The notes beneath the pieces are model-generated. The model was not told where the DNA came from, did no database searches, and saw only the letters and a program-made list of their open reading frames with translations. DNA of 64,000 nt from Clytia hemisphaerica. Its lineage: Eukaryota > Cnidaria > Hydrozoa > Leptothecata > Clytiidae. The position numbers and the translations under genes were made by a program. Each line of letters opens with the position of its first letter. The first letter of the stretch is position 1. Below, one piece after another: positions 44,403 to 55,361 of the stretch. Location of the stretch: contig CACVBU010000237.1 in the NCBI GenBank assembly GCA_902728285.1, positions 868,001-932,000 on the forward strand, in the 5' to 3' direction.

Positions 44403-45430
44403 ATGTCAGTTAAAAGGTAAGTTTTATGAAGCTTTACTACATAATCCTCTCTTTTACACATTGCTTTGTGTTTATTTTGCTTTTATTTCGAAAGTGGGCT
44501 ATTTTTTACACAGATTGAGGGATACACATGTTTGTTTTGAACTTTTCTTCTTAAAACTCAAAAAATCTTTACAATTTGGTGCAAATAAAGACTATAATAC
44601 ATCTATAATCGACTTTTGATCAGTCTGCCTTTGATCTGGGGAGGGTTTTTATAAGATTCAGTAGGTTTTGAATTGTTTACACACAGTTTCTTGATTTTCC
44701 AAATGAAAAATAATTTTTTCTCTTTTTCTCTTACAGTTCACCACTGATTTGGACTAACGAGAAGGAAATCATGTTATTGAGAGAAGTTCTTGTATCGCAA
44801 CCCCATCAATTCAAAGAAAAGACCCCTAAACGAGGGGAAAAGTGGCAGCAAATTGCAGACAACTTAAACAAATCAGACCAATTTAATAACAAAGCATCAA
44901 CCAGAGCAGTTCGTGAGAAGACCAATGCACTCATTCACGCTTTCCGTCAAACTCAACGTGCTGAACTTGCTGCCACAGGTATCAGCCCTGACCCTACAGA
45001 AAAAGAAGTCCTATGCGAAGAGATTTGTCTTCAAATTGATGAATTTACTCGAATTCTTGCTGAAAGCGGAAAAAGCTGCAAAAGATGTCGAGAAAGACAA
45101 GTTACTTGGAGAAGACATTCGTCAGAAGGCTATGGAATCTCAGAGCCAGACCCTCAAACGAAAAAGTGAGTCATCAGACGAGGAGGTCAAAAAGAGAAGA
45201 TCATCAGGGAGTGATGCTGTCTGTTTCTTAAGAGAGAAATCTGAAGCTGATGTAAAAATGCGAGAAAAAGAACTTGAGGTACAAACCCAAAGGCTTAAAT
45301 TAGAAGCTACTATAATTCAAAACGATCAAAATAATTTTATTAACATTATCAGATGCAACAGAATCAACAGATGACACTCAGCATCATCGAAAGACTTACA
45401 AATTCAGATAAAGGTGAGAATGGCCAATGA
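44403..45430 (+). pseudogene. Harbinger Myb/SANT-like DNA-binding protein, frameshifted
   Basis: Exon 1 (44403-44416, MSVK) has donor AG|GTAAGT and exon 2 starts at 44737 after CTCTTACAG, with matching phase. Exon 2 reads LIWTNEKEIMLLREVL, KRGEKWQQIADNLN and STRAVREKTNAL, a Myb-like helix-turn-helix domain. After a frameshift near 45065 a coiled-coil tail follows (KAAKDVEKDKLLGEDIRQKA, KKRRSSGSDAVCFLREKSEA), and after a second shift near 45345 the end MTLSIIERLTNSDKG before TGA at 45430. In Harbinger elements this partner brings the transposase into the nucleus and onto the ends. Two frameshifts indicate a dead copy, unless they are assembly errors. Confidence 0.75.
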
Positions 45431-48400
45431 ACTTGACTTAACTGGACTCGAAAATGTTGATTTTGTTTACAATTGTTGACATTTTTGTTGGGAAAAACTC
45501 ACGAAATATAAGACTAAAAATGAAAATAAGACTTCTGATTATTTTGATTTTGTTTACAATCTTTGACATTTTTGTTGGAAATTGAAATATGAAAGACTAT
45601 ACTTGGACATTTTACATGAAACTGTGAGTTGTTTTATTTTTGTTTATGAAAAAAGAAAATTTTGTATATACTACCAGCTCCGAAATCTATTTTTTAGATT
45701 TTTTTACAAACCTTTGAAAGGCTATTTTGTTATTTATTTACACTTTGAAATTAATTTATGTTTTACCTGAAGTCATGATTCAGATATCAAGACTTATTTT
45801 ATATATTTTTTACAGACATCAAAAGTACAGTTTACTATTTACATGTTGAAACTTTTCATGTTTACACTTAAAATATAAACTTTTGTTACTTTACCAAAGT
45901 CATGATTTAAAAGATCAAATCTTCCAGTTTACTCAAAATTTTATTTGATTTTGTCTCTGATAATTTAAGCAAAATAGCTTTCGACTGTGGGTGGTAAAAC
46001 ATCAAAATATTTTGAGGTATTGTTTGGATAAAAGCAACTTCTTGCATTGTGTAGCAAAGCACAAACAATGTACATTTTTCCAATTGGACTCAGCACTGCA
46101 TGAAAAGTTGTCTTCTCTAACGCAAGATATATGACGAAAAGTTAACTTTTCTCTCAATTTTCTTGTTTTGAAATCATTGAATTTTCTTCTGTGCGAAAAC
46201 AAGTAACAGTGAATCTTCACTATTTCTCGAAAAGCTTAAATTTTCTAAATATCGACATAATTAACTTTTCGATGTACAAAATGATTACATTTTTAGCCAC
46301 GAAAAGTACTACTTTTCTCTGAAGTGAAAATATAACACTTTCTCCACGCAGTGAAGATTCACTTTTACTTGTTTTCTTGTCCATGGAAATTTTAAATTCA
46401 AAATTGAGAAAAGAAGAACCTTTTTTGTAAAAATAATAACGAAATTCTTTTAATGAAAGGAAAGATTAACAATTTATTATTTACGCATTTTCGAAAAGAT
46501 GCAGATGTCTAGACCAGAAATAACCAACGTTTCGTTATTGGGAATATATATTCTAGCTTAAAAAAATACTTGATCCGCTTCATTTCATAACATTGAAAAG
46601 GTAAAAAACTTCTAATATGGAAACATTAAATTTCTGGTTACTGTAGCGACAATTAGACGCGAGATTAAATTCGATAAGATATTGAATTATTAAATATTTT
46701 TGGATGATTTTCTTCTTTAAAATTAAAGTCAATATTAAAAAAATCATATTGATATCTATATACTCATAATTCTTGTGCTAAAAATCTAAAGTATGCCTTA
46801 TTTACATAAAATGACATAAATTAATAATAAGATAATGTAAGTTAATAAATCATGATATATAATTTTTAAAACAATGACAATAATTGATATGGTATAGAAG
46901 GAGCTTATAGGGTTGGGGGGATATTTCTGACAAAATTTGACATTGTAAAGCATTTTTCGAATTTAAGAAATAAGATTTAGGTTACGGTTCAAGAAACTGT
47001 ATTGGTATAAAAATGATGAACTAATTAATAAAAGAAGTACAACAATTACTCCTTCAGTTGTATATCGTTCCTCTTTTCCCGAGGGTTCTCCGATTCTTCG
47101 TTCATTGAAGCATTGAAGGTGTTTCTTTTGTTGTGTTGTCGACTTTCATCTTTACTTCTTTTTCTTAATACCATTTATTTCTTGGTCCTTTGATGAGACG
47201 ATGTTCATTTTGTGATAAGTTTTCTCCACACGTCTTTGACATATTGCACAGAATTGATGTTTCGGCTCCCACCGCCGAGCTCGCGATACGTTTTTCGACT
47301 TTCTGTAGAGAGAAAATGATAAAAATTATACTCTAATTTTTAAACAGGATTATCAAACAGATTAATTGTCCATTTATTTTTATTGAAAATTGAATTGAAC
47401 TTTAAATTGAAAATAACTAGTAAAAATCCACGAGTGAGTACTTACATGATCATTGCATGGCCTCTTTAGAATTATTGACCCATATTCATCGCCAAGTCTT
47501 TACTTGTTTCACTGTAAAGTTCGTGTGAAAGCATATTACAAGATTTTGTGACAAATCAAATTTCTTTCCCTCTTTTAATTTCTGCCAATTAAAATCTCTT
47601 TATCAACATTTTTCTATAAGAGACTTAATTGGACTGCAATTGAAAATATCGTAATTTCTCCACAATTATAAATGTGTTAACACAGGGTCCCAAAGGGAAT
47701 GGTGTTGTTCAGTTCAAACAGTTAATTGCAATTTTTTGATGAAACCGCCGAACAAATTTTTCAGCCTTTGAAATATCACCAAAAAAGAGAAACTACGAAT
47801 CGTTCTTTTCTTCCATCAAGTTAAAGCATTCGAGTTTAATTTTAACAAGTTTAATTAATTGAACTGTTTTTAGGAGCTCTTCGTACACACCACTGCCCCA
47901 ATTTTACGAGAATTAGTTAACGCAAAAGCTTAATACTACACGTTTTTTTATAAAAACAAACTATATAAGAACATAAGGCTTAAAAGGCCAAAATGTTAAG
48001 AACAAGTTAAGAATATTTCAAGGCTTTGAGAACTCAAAAACACCCGATTTCTTACGAAAATGGCCATAAATACTCATAAAATGGGGGGGATAAGAACATG
48101 TTAAGCACACTTTTCAGGCTTATTTCCGAAGGCAAAAATTTTGGATGTTCTTATAAAAAAACGTGTATTCATGAAATATCAAAATCAAATTGTTTTCTTT
48201 TTATATACATTCCTGATTCGTTCTGTATGTAAAACTCGTCAAACTCACTGACAATAAAAATTAATTTTGGCTGATTTGCAAATTATCTAATACATCCAAA
48301 AATTTTATGCCATCTATAATGTAAAATACAGGCTTAAATGCAACCTACTAGCCGTAAGCAAAGCGTCACAAACGCTGCGAGGCCCAAAACAGTGAATCGC

Positions 48401-50217
48401 TATACATTCAAAAAACTCAAACGAAACAAAGGTAGCTGTCGAAGGATTATACTATTTTCATTTTATGAAAGAATGCCTCAAATAAATTGTTCTTCTTTCC
48501 TTCTACAAAACACCCTTGCATTTGATTCAAATATATAAGGAGTAAAAATTGCCTCGCATTACATTTGTCGGATATCCCATTTGTCAACTATAATGAAGTA
48601 AATCGAGATTAAGACTTAAATAAAAGATCTTTGAAAGATTTTGAAAAGTTTTGCAAGTTTTACAAAAACACAAAATTTTAAAAATAATCTCAAAATGGAA
48701 TGAAATGAAAGCTTTAAGTCATGTATAATGAATTTGAAGAAGATTAATTTGAGCATATCCAGTTTCCAGCCCTTAAAACAAAAATCGTTTCTAAACATCT
48801 CCAATTAGTCTAGTTCTAGAAAATCTGGTGAAGATGCTAAAGCACAATGCTTCAAAGCCAAGAAGGGGAGGATTTGTAAAGCTTTTTTAGTAGATTGACA
48901 AAATGTATAGAAAATATTTTAAACTTTTAAACTAGCACGAGTAAACGTATCGATGAATAGATTTTACCGGTATTTTTGTAAAGATTAAATATTTCCAAGA
49001 ATAAATTCAGGCGAATTTTCAGCTATAGCCTCACCTAAAACTTTTGTGTTAATAATGAATTAATGAATTAATAATTTTATGTTAATTCGTATAATATCAA
49101 AAAAACAATTTTGCATACAATGCATTAAAATCAATAAGTAATTGAAGAGGGAATCTTCATACACAACTATTTACTCAACTCCATTGAGACACCCCTGTGT
49201 CAAGACCCGCCGCTGGATAAACAATTCTTTCAAAATCCCAATGGGGATAGAATTTATATACTTTTTGAGTTCAAAAATATAGTGGGATGGTTTTGAACGC
49301 AATTTCTTAAATATAATTTTTATATGGGGATGAATTCAAAGTCAATTTCCCAGTGGGGCTGAAATGATAGGGTATTTTTCATCAGGATGAAGTTTTTCCA
49401 CAGGGGCTGTGAGACAGGGATGTATTGAGTTTCTTTAAAAGTAGTGATACAAATTTTACAAAATTGGCCTGCAAGTAATGCAAATAATGCTGAGGTTGCG
49501 TGAAGTGTGGTTTGCACTTTCAACAGTTGTTGATCTGACTTAATCGTCAAAATTAAAGATTTAAAAGAAAAATCTAGAATTTGAAAAATCTGTAAATCAT
49601 AGAGTACAAAGAGAGCTAATTACACCCCTGTCACAGTGTTACAGCCCCGGTGGAGCTTCTCCCACTATGGGGATGAAAGTTTATACAGTGCAATTTCTAA
49701 GGTGCGAAAAAGAAAAGCGGCACCTAGTTTGGTCAACAGAGGACACCTCTTCTTTTTCCTGTCATCACGCTAACAGGTACAGGGGTCATTGGACAATATA
49801 AAATTTTTTAATTAAAAAATAATCTTGTCAATCAAGAGATCAATCCTAAAAACACATTCTCATCTTGCTCCCATAAAATTGAAATATTTATTTTACTTTT
49901 GCCAAATCAGCTGCAAGAAAATCTGCTCCTTACTTTTATCCCGACGTAGAGATTATAATGTTCTTAAAAAACGAAATTATTACCTTTTTTTATTGTATTT
50001 GATGATTGTATTTTCGATAAATTTGGCATGAAAATTTGATATTTTCATGAAAAATATTTTCGTTTAAATTTCAAGACGAAAACTTTATATTTTCTTGAAA
50101 TACAAACGAAGAAAAGATAGTCAATCTGGAAACATGAAAGATTTCCTTTTTAATGAAAAACGACAAAAGAAATTATCCACATTTTCGAAGCAAGAAATAT
50201 TTAAAGATTATCTTTTT
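45431..50217. other. Harbinger interior without recognised gene
   Basis: Almost 4.8 kb of AT-rich sequence between the two Harbinger genes. It includes a foldback at about 46149-46430 (CAATTTTCTTGTTTT and GTGAATCTTCACT blocks in both arms), a MITE (47937-48177) and a stretch with GGGGATGA/GGGGCTG motifs at 49240-49680. It is much longer than the spacer of a typical Harbinger element, probably through insertions. Confidence 0.45.
47937..48177. mobile_element. MITE with TACACGTTTTTTTATAA ends
   Basis: Inverted ends TACACGTTTTTTTATAA and TTATAAAAAAACGTGTA enclose TTAAGAACA motifs. It is the same family as 8982-9335. Confidence 0.65.
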
Positions 50218-51299
50218 TCAAGAACTTAAAGAAACAGAATCTTTTCTTAAAACTGTAAGGAAAAATCGATATTTCCGCAATCGTACGTTCGAAAACATTA
50301 AGTTTTCAAGGACAAGAAACTGGAAAGACATATATTTCATGCAGTGCAGGCCAACCTTGAGGTTTTTCTTGAAATCCATAAATTTGAAATAATTGATAAT
50401 GTCATTAAACACCCATTCAACTGAAATCCTGCAAGTGCTCATTGATGTGTTGAAAGCTTTCTGGTTATTATTTAATAGAGCTCCTTGGAAAGGTGAAATT
50501 AAGTGGGCCCTAATAGGATAAGCAGGATCACCATAGATACAAAGGGGGTTGCCTGCAGCATCATTTGAAAAATTCTGTAGATCTTGTAAAAGTCCAGAGG
50601 CGTTTAATAGGGCACAGTCATGTCTTCTTCCTTCCATGGGACCATAAAGGTTAGCTATCAGTCCATTAGGAGCCACTACACTTTGAAATTTGAGAGCATG
50701 AACTCTTTTATGTCCATTGTAAACGATTCTTTGATGCTCTCCTGGTCTACAGATGGGACGAACTGTTCCATCCACAAAGCCCCAGCAATTTTCAAGGGCT
50801 GCTCCTTTTGCATGGATAGCATCTGCATACTCTTGAAGCTTGACTGGACTTAGCCAGGGTTGATTTATTGGGTTAAGGTCGGTTAGTTTGTTATCAAACT
50901 GGCTGTAAACATGCTCAACAATGTAATTTGTTATCATGCAAATTTCAGGTACAGGTCTACCAAAACGTGGGATCATATCACCATATCTGCATGGGTAGGT
51001 AAATCTTCTCAGGAACATGCAAAATGCTTCTAATCCTGGACAAATCGTTCTGTTTTTACATCTAACAGTGTCTGGAATGTTCAATACATTTCTCTATAAG
51101 ATAACATCATTTCTGTACATTCTGAATTCAGCCCAGCATTCTGCTTCAGACACAACCAACAAATCGAAAGGGTTGTAAATCCAAAATGGAAAGTCAGGAT
51201 TTTTGCTTGTATAAAGGTCAAATAGAATTCTTCGTCAGAAATAAGATTCTGACTGTAAGCTAAGAGCAACAACTCTCTTGTTTCGCGAAAAGACGCCAT
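50218..51299 (-). pseudogene. Harbinger DDE_Tnp_4 transposase, broken near N-terminus
   Basis: From ATG 51299 the frame gives MASFRETRELLLLAYSQN; a frameshift near 51220 leads to a frame with NPFDLLVVSEAECWAEFRMY, then TAG (about 51086) followed in the same frame by LNIPDTVRCKNRT and the main open frame (50218-51084). That part carries RRFTYPCRYGDMIPRFGRP and the catalytic triad: D in GFVDGTVRP, D in IYGDPAYPI and E in RISVEWVFND. This is the Harbinger nuclease fold, which cuts at 3-bp targets. The C-terminal 50 residues look divergent. One frameshift and one stop inactivate it. Confidence 0.85.
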
Positions 51300-51430
51300 A
51301 TTTGTTATGATTTTTGGCGCGCGTTACAGATTAATTTGCTTAATGAATTTTGCTCTAAATGCGTCGACGTCGACGTCAACATCAAATTTACCCGTCCTAG
51401 AACGCTCCGTCCTCTTTGCTTAAGCTCGCT

Positions 51431-51963
51431 AATGCGAGCGCTACAACGGGATAATTTGGCGATCAATCAACCTAGCCTTAAAATCATCGAACCTACCCAT
51501 GTCATCTTGGGAGCAAGTATTACCAAATGCACTTCACAGTATCCGCTCTCTGTTATGCACATCCACCAATTCCACACCACATAAAAGATTGTTTAACTTA
51601 AACCGAAAATCCACGACAGGAAATTCCTTTTCTTCATGGTTATCTACACCAGGTCCTGTGTATGTCAAGAAACATGTTCGACAATCAAAATATGACTCGT
51701 TAGTTGAAGAAGCTGAGCTAATCGAAGCAAATCCAGAATATGCCTATGTGAGATTAAAGAGTGGCAACGAGACCACCGTTTCTATTAGAGACTTGGCACC
51801 CTTTCCCATAGAGGAAAGAAACTCATTCAATGATAACACTGAGTATGTTGAGGAGCCGGAACAACTACAACCGGCTAGTGAAACAGTTATTGAACCTAGG
51901 CGTTCAACTGGTGAACGGAAGGCTCCAGAGCGATTTGATGATACAGATTTGTCATCACTTTAA
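51431..51963 (+). pseudogene. Gypsy-2 integrase C-terminal part
   Basis: This is the continuation of the integrase after the Harbinger insertion. The frame reads CERYNGIIWRSINLALKSS, WEQVLPNALHSIRSLLC and HKRLFNLNRKSTTG, ending with an acidic region and TAA at 51961. These blocks follow NGQ directly in intact Gypsy integrases. The C-terminal SH3-like region is recognisable (AYVRLKSGNETTVSIRDLAP). Confidence 0.8.
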
Positions 51964-52060
51964 ACTGTTTTAAACTTGTTTCATTTCGTTATATACATAG
52001 GCTTCATATCTTTACGGTTTTATATCTTAGGACTCTTTTGTATCTTAGGGGGGAAGATTG

Positions 52061-53396
52061 TTATATTTTATCTTCTCGTTTTAGATGTACAGTATGTGGC
52101 CCCCAAAACGTCGATCAAATTTGAAATCTCTCTCAAATCTAGAGGAAAAGAGGTTTTACAACAATTTTTGCTGCATGAAAAGCTTTAACGTCTCTACTTT
52201 ATTTCCTGGAAGTTCTTTTTCAAAATTTTCAATTTAAACAATATTTTTCAATCGCTTAAAGATAGGTAGCTTCAAACGGAGGTTTGAAATTTTAGCGATT
52301 TCTCGGGATATCTTTAAGATTTGAATACAAAATTTTGACCATAGTTTTAAAATTTTAACAGTTGGTTGTCAAAATGCAGTTTTGGGGCCCCCAAAACGGA
52401 GGTGTAGTTAAAATCAAATTATTAAGCTCAGTGGTAATAGGGGGAAAACTATGAACATATTTGTGCTTTCCCTTAAATTTACGACCCGATGGATGTAAAA
52501 TTTATGATTTTTATGAAATATTTCAAGATTTTCGATATTGCAAAGTCCAAAATGACAATTTTGATTTAACAACCTCTTAATCAAGTTTTTGAAAACAAAT
52601 CTCTTTTGAAAATAGTTCCATCCATGTATGGAATAAGCTGTGAAAATTTTAGAAAAAAAGCTTAACTGAAACTGAAAATATTAAGCTTTAAAGATATTTT
52701 CTCCTATATTTTGCAAAAAAATGACAGAATTTGCCGTTTTTGCTGATTCAGCGAAAATTTTTATATATAATGTTAATTTTTTGTTATAAACTATTAACTC
52801 AAGGTGATAGGAATAGAATTCCAAGATTTTTTGCTTTTTCTCATATTTAGAATTTTCGGCTTTGTCAATGCTGATTCTAGGGCTCCAAAATACTGGTTGA
52901 CCATGAGAGCGCTTTTCCGGCCAATCCAGCAAACCAACTTCTTTAAAATTAAAAATCGGGATTCTGTTCTCATAAATCCAAAATCAGCTTCTCATTACCC
53001 ATGACCCTTTGCGCGGTATGAACAAATCGCAAGTGCGCGAACGAAAAGATCAAACTGGGCATGCCTCTAACTGGACTACAAACCTGGACTGGCTAGAGTG
53101 TGTACAAAGCAGCAAAAGTTACAGCATAATAAATTGGTTGGCTACACAGTATAATATAGTTATGAGTTTGAAAATGTTTGCTAAAACTGGGGGACAATGG
53201 CCGAAAATACACAAAAATTTCAATTGACATAGATAGTCTAGGATAGACATCGTCTGGAAAGTAGTGCTAATTTTTTGAAGAACGGTACCAGTTTAAATTA
53301 AGTTTACTCTTGCAGTTTTTTACATCTGTATATATATTCTAAAATGTCAACACTTGAAAACTTGGTGGAAGTAGAGTATATCAAGAACTTAGTTAC
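52061..53396. other. Spacer with probable 3' LTR and repeats
   Basis: The 3' LTR of Gypsy-2 should begin near 52059 (TGTTATATTTTATC), but its end cannot be set without the partner LTR. GGCCCCCAAAACG occurs at about 52098 and 52385. No gene was recognised. Confidence 0.4.
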
Positions 53397-54537
53397 AAGG
53401 ACATTCGCATCAATTTATTGCTTCACATCTATCTGCCCTTTATCCTGATGTAAGGGGATTGAGTGCCCGGAGTGTTAGAAGATTTTGTTCCGCTCATGGT
53501 ATCCCAAAGCTGAAAAAGAATGAAGTTGATGAGCTGGTGACAACTTTGTTGTAAATTATGGGCATGGCTACGGGAGGGCAATGATGCAAGGCAGTATTCG
53601 AGCTGCCTTTGGTGTTGTTTCCCAAAGAAGAGTGTCAGAGTCACTAAGAAGAGTAGCCCCTGATGCATATGATGCTAGAACAAGAGATATCCTGGTTCGC
53701 ACTAACCCAATCTTTGGGTATAAAGCACATATGGATCAAAATGAGAAGATTGGTCAAAACTTTGGCTGCACCCATGTGGCTTTGATAGATGGCTGTTCCC
53801 GTATGATTTGTGGTTATGCCTCAATGGAGGTGAAAAATCCCATTTTGATATACGAGTTTGTTTACTATAAAGCTGTTGTTGAGTTTGGACTTTGGAATCA
53901 ATTGAGGTTAGATCATGGGCGTGAATTCTGTCTTTGCATTTTTGTTAAAGACTTAATCAAAGACTATCGACTTTTAAAAGAAAAATCTCCATGGAAACAA
54001 ACTCGTTCAACTGATAACAATGTCATTGAACGTTTTTGGCCTGAGTTAAATTCCCGTGTTAATTATCCTATTAAAAGAGCTATGATTCAAATAACTGAAG
54101 AAAATGATTATGATATGGCTGATCCTATAATGAAATATTGCTTTTCGTGGATTTCCATTTATGTTGCTTCAGATGCAGCCCAACACTTGATACAATCGTG
54201 GAATTTCCATAGAGTGCCTGGCTCAAGTGGTTGTGTTCCAATTGAAAATATGAATGAGACCAAAAGAACAGTCCTTCTAAATGAAATGCAAATCCCCACA
54301 ACACCAGAAGCTGTGAAAATGTATGAGGAGAATGGTGGTCGACTTACAAGGAATGCAGAATTTGGCTATGACTCACTAGGTGCCATAGAACATGCATATA
54401 CGTCAAGGGAAACACTTTTCTCAGAAAATCAACCTACAGGAAAAGAATTATTTAGTGCTCTCGTACATGGTAATCATGTACCATTACAAAGAGCTCTCAA
54501 TTGTTTTTATGACCTTACAGTACGCTTTGCTGAATAG
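53397..54537 (+). pseudogene. Second rve-type DDE transposase, N-terminus out of frame
   Basis: The open frame from 53581 (318 codons) contains VSQRRVSESLRRVAPDAY, the catalytic D52 (AHMDQNEK), D111 (LRLDHGREF) and E150 (NNVIERFW), a DD38E spacing of the rve integrase fold. Upstream in another frame lies QFIASHLSALYPDVRGLSAR followed by SVRRFCSAHGIPKLKK, the helix-turn-helix N-terminus, ending at TAA near 53554; YGHGYGR just before 53581 belongs to the main frame. A frameshift near 53540 separates them, or a short intron that I cannot place. The catalytic core is intact. It differs from the integrase at 4025-5554 in the core motifs (HMDQ against HLDG). No inverted ends were found around it. 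Confidence 0.75.
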
Positions 54538-55031
54538 GTTCAGTTTTGTTAATATAAAGTCAAAATTTAACCATGTCAGTGGGTAAAAGGGGAAAAGGGG
54601 AAAACTGTGATAAATGGGAACCAATACGTTTGGCTTGTATATTTTATGCTTTTGTTAATTTTAAATAAGGGATATATGGAAAGTTTATCATTCAAAGTAT
54701 TGATATTACCTTATTGATACTAATTTTCACACATACTAATTTTCGCGCAGAGGCCCCAAAAATGTGCAAAGTTTAATACCATATTTTTTTGTTTTTGGAA
54801 AGAAAGTATGACATTTCGTCGCATCAAAATAAAAAAGCCTTAACTCCATTTTTTGGAAAATTGAGTTATGACCATACCGATGCTCTACACCCCATTTTTT
54901 ATCGAATTTTTGGCTTAAATCCATCAAAAACCAACCTAAAGTGGCCTAATTTCAAGTTTTTTGAAAAATAAGAATTTTACTTTTCATTTTATTTTCAGGG
55001 TAAAAAAGCCTTAAGTCACATCAGTTTAGAG

Positions 55032-55084
55032 CAAAAAAGCCTTAAGTCCAATGTGGAAACAATTTTGGACTTAAGGCTTTTTTA
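55032..55084. repeat. AAGCCTTAAGTCCA hairpin in subterminal region
   Basis: AAAAAAGCCTTAAGTCCA is followed after 15 bases by its inverse. The same motif occurs at 54825, 55003 and 60468, as expected for subterminal binding sites of a transposase. Confidence 0.65.
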
Positions 55085-55361
55085 ACACAAAAATATTTCA
55101 AATATTTATGTAATATTCTATGTTTTTTCAGGATTTAAGGAAAAAAATAGGTTTGTACAAAGCTGCCCAGGCTTGTCCATTCCTGCCTTTTTTGACACTG
55201 CAATGGCTTCAATAGGACATAAACAAAACGAAAGACAAGAGAGAGTGGAATAGTAGTTTTCCTGCTCAGATCTTCAAAGAGTTAAGCAAAGTATTATAGT
55301 TGGTTCTGGTTGTTTGTAAGCATTATTTTCAAAGTTTTACAAAGTTTTTTTATTTTTTTAG

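Larger units (their letters stand above)
44186..51430. mobile_element. PIF/Harbinger DNA transposon, 7245 bp, TSD AAT
   Basis: Both ends share AGCGAGCTTAAGCAAAGAG, then an ACGG(G)AG(T/C)G(C/T)TCT(G/A)G(G/A)ACGG block, about 39 bp in inverted orientation. AAT lies on both sides (44183-44185 and 51431-51433), the 3-bp duplication typical of Harbinger. Inside are a Myb-like gene (plus) and a DDE_Tnp_4 transposase gene (minus), the standard two-gene, divergent-end layout. Its target is the Gypsy-2 integrase codon pair Gln-Cys, which is restored on removal. Both genes are now broken, so the copy is probably non-autonomous. Confidence 0.9.
42111..52060 (+). mobile_element. Decayed Gypsy element split by a Harbinger insertion
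   Basis: Gag, protease, RNase H and integrase pieces run 42116-44185 and continue at 51431-51963 in the same orientation. The two parts join in frame once the Harbinger element (44186-51430) and one AAT are discounted. A purine tract (GGGGGGAAGA, 52048-52057) follows the stop and should mark the 3' LTR start near 52059. No 5' LTR is visible upstream of gag, where a DUF3504 remnant begins at once, so the 5' end is truncated. Confidence 0.8.
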
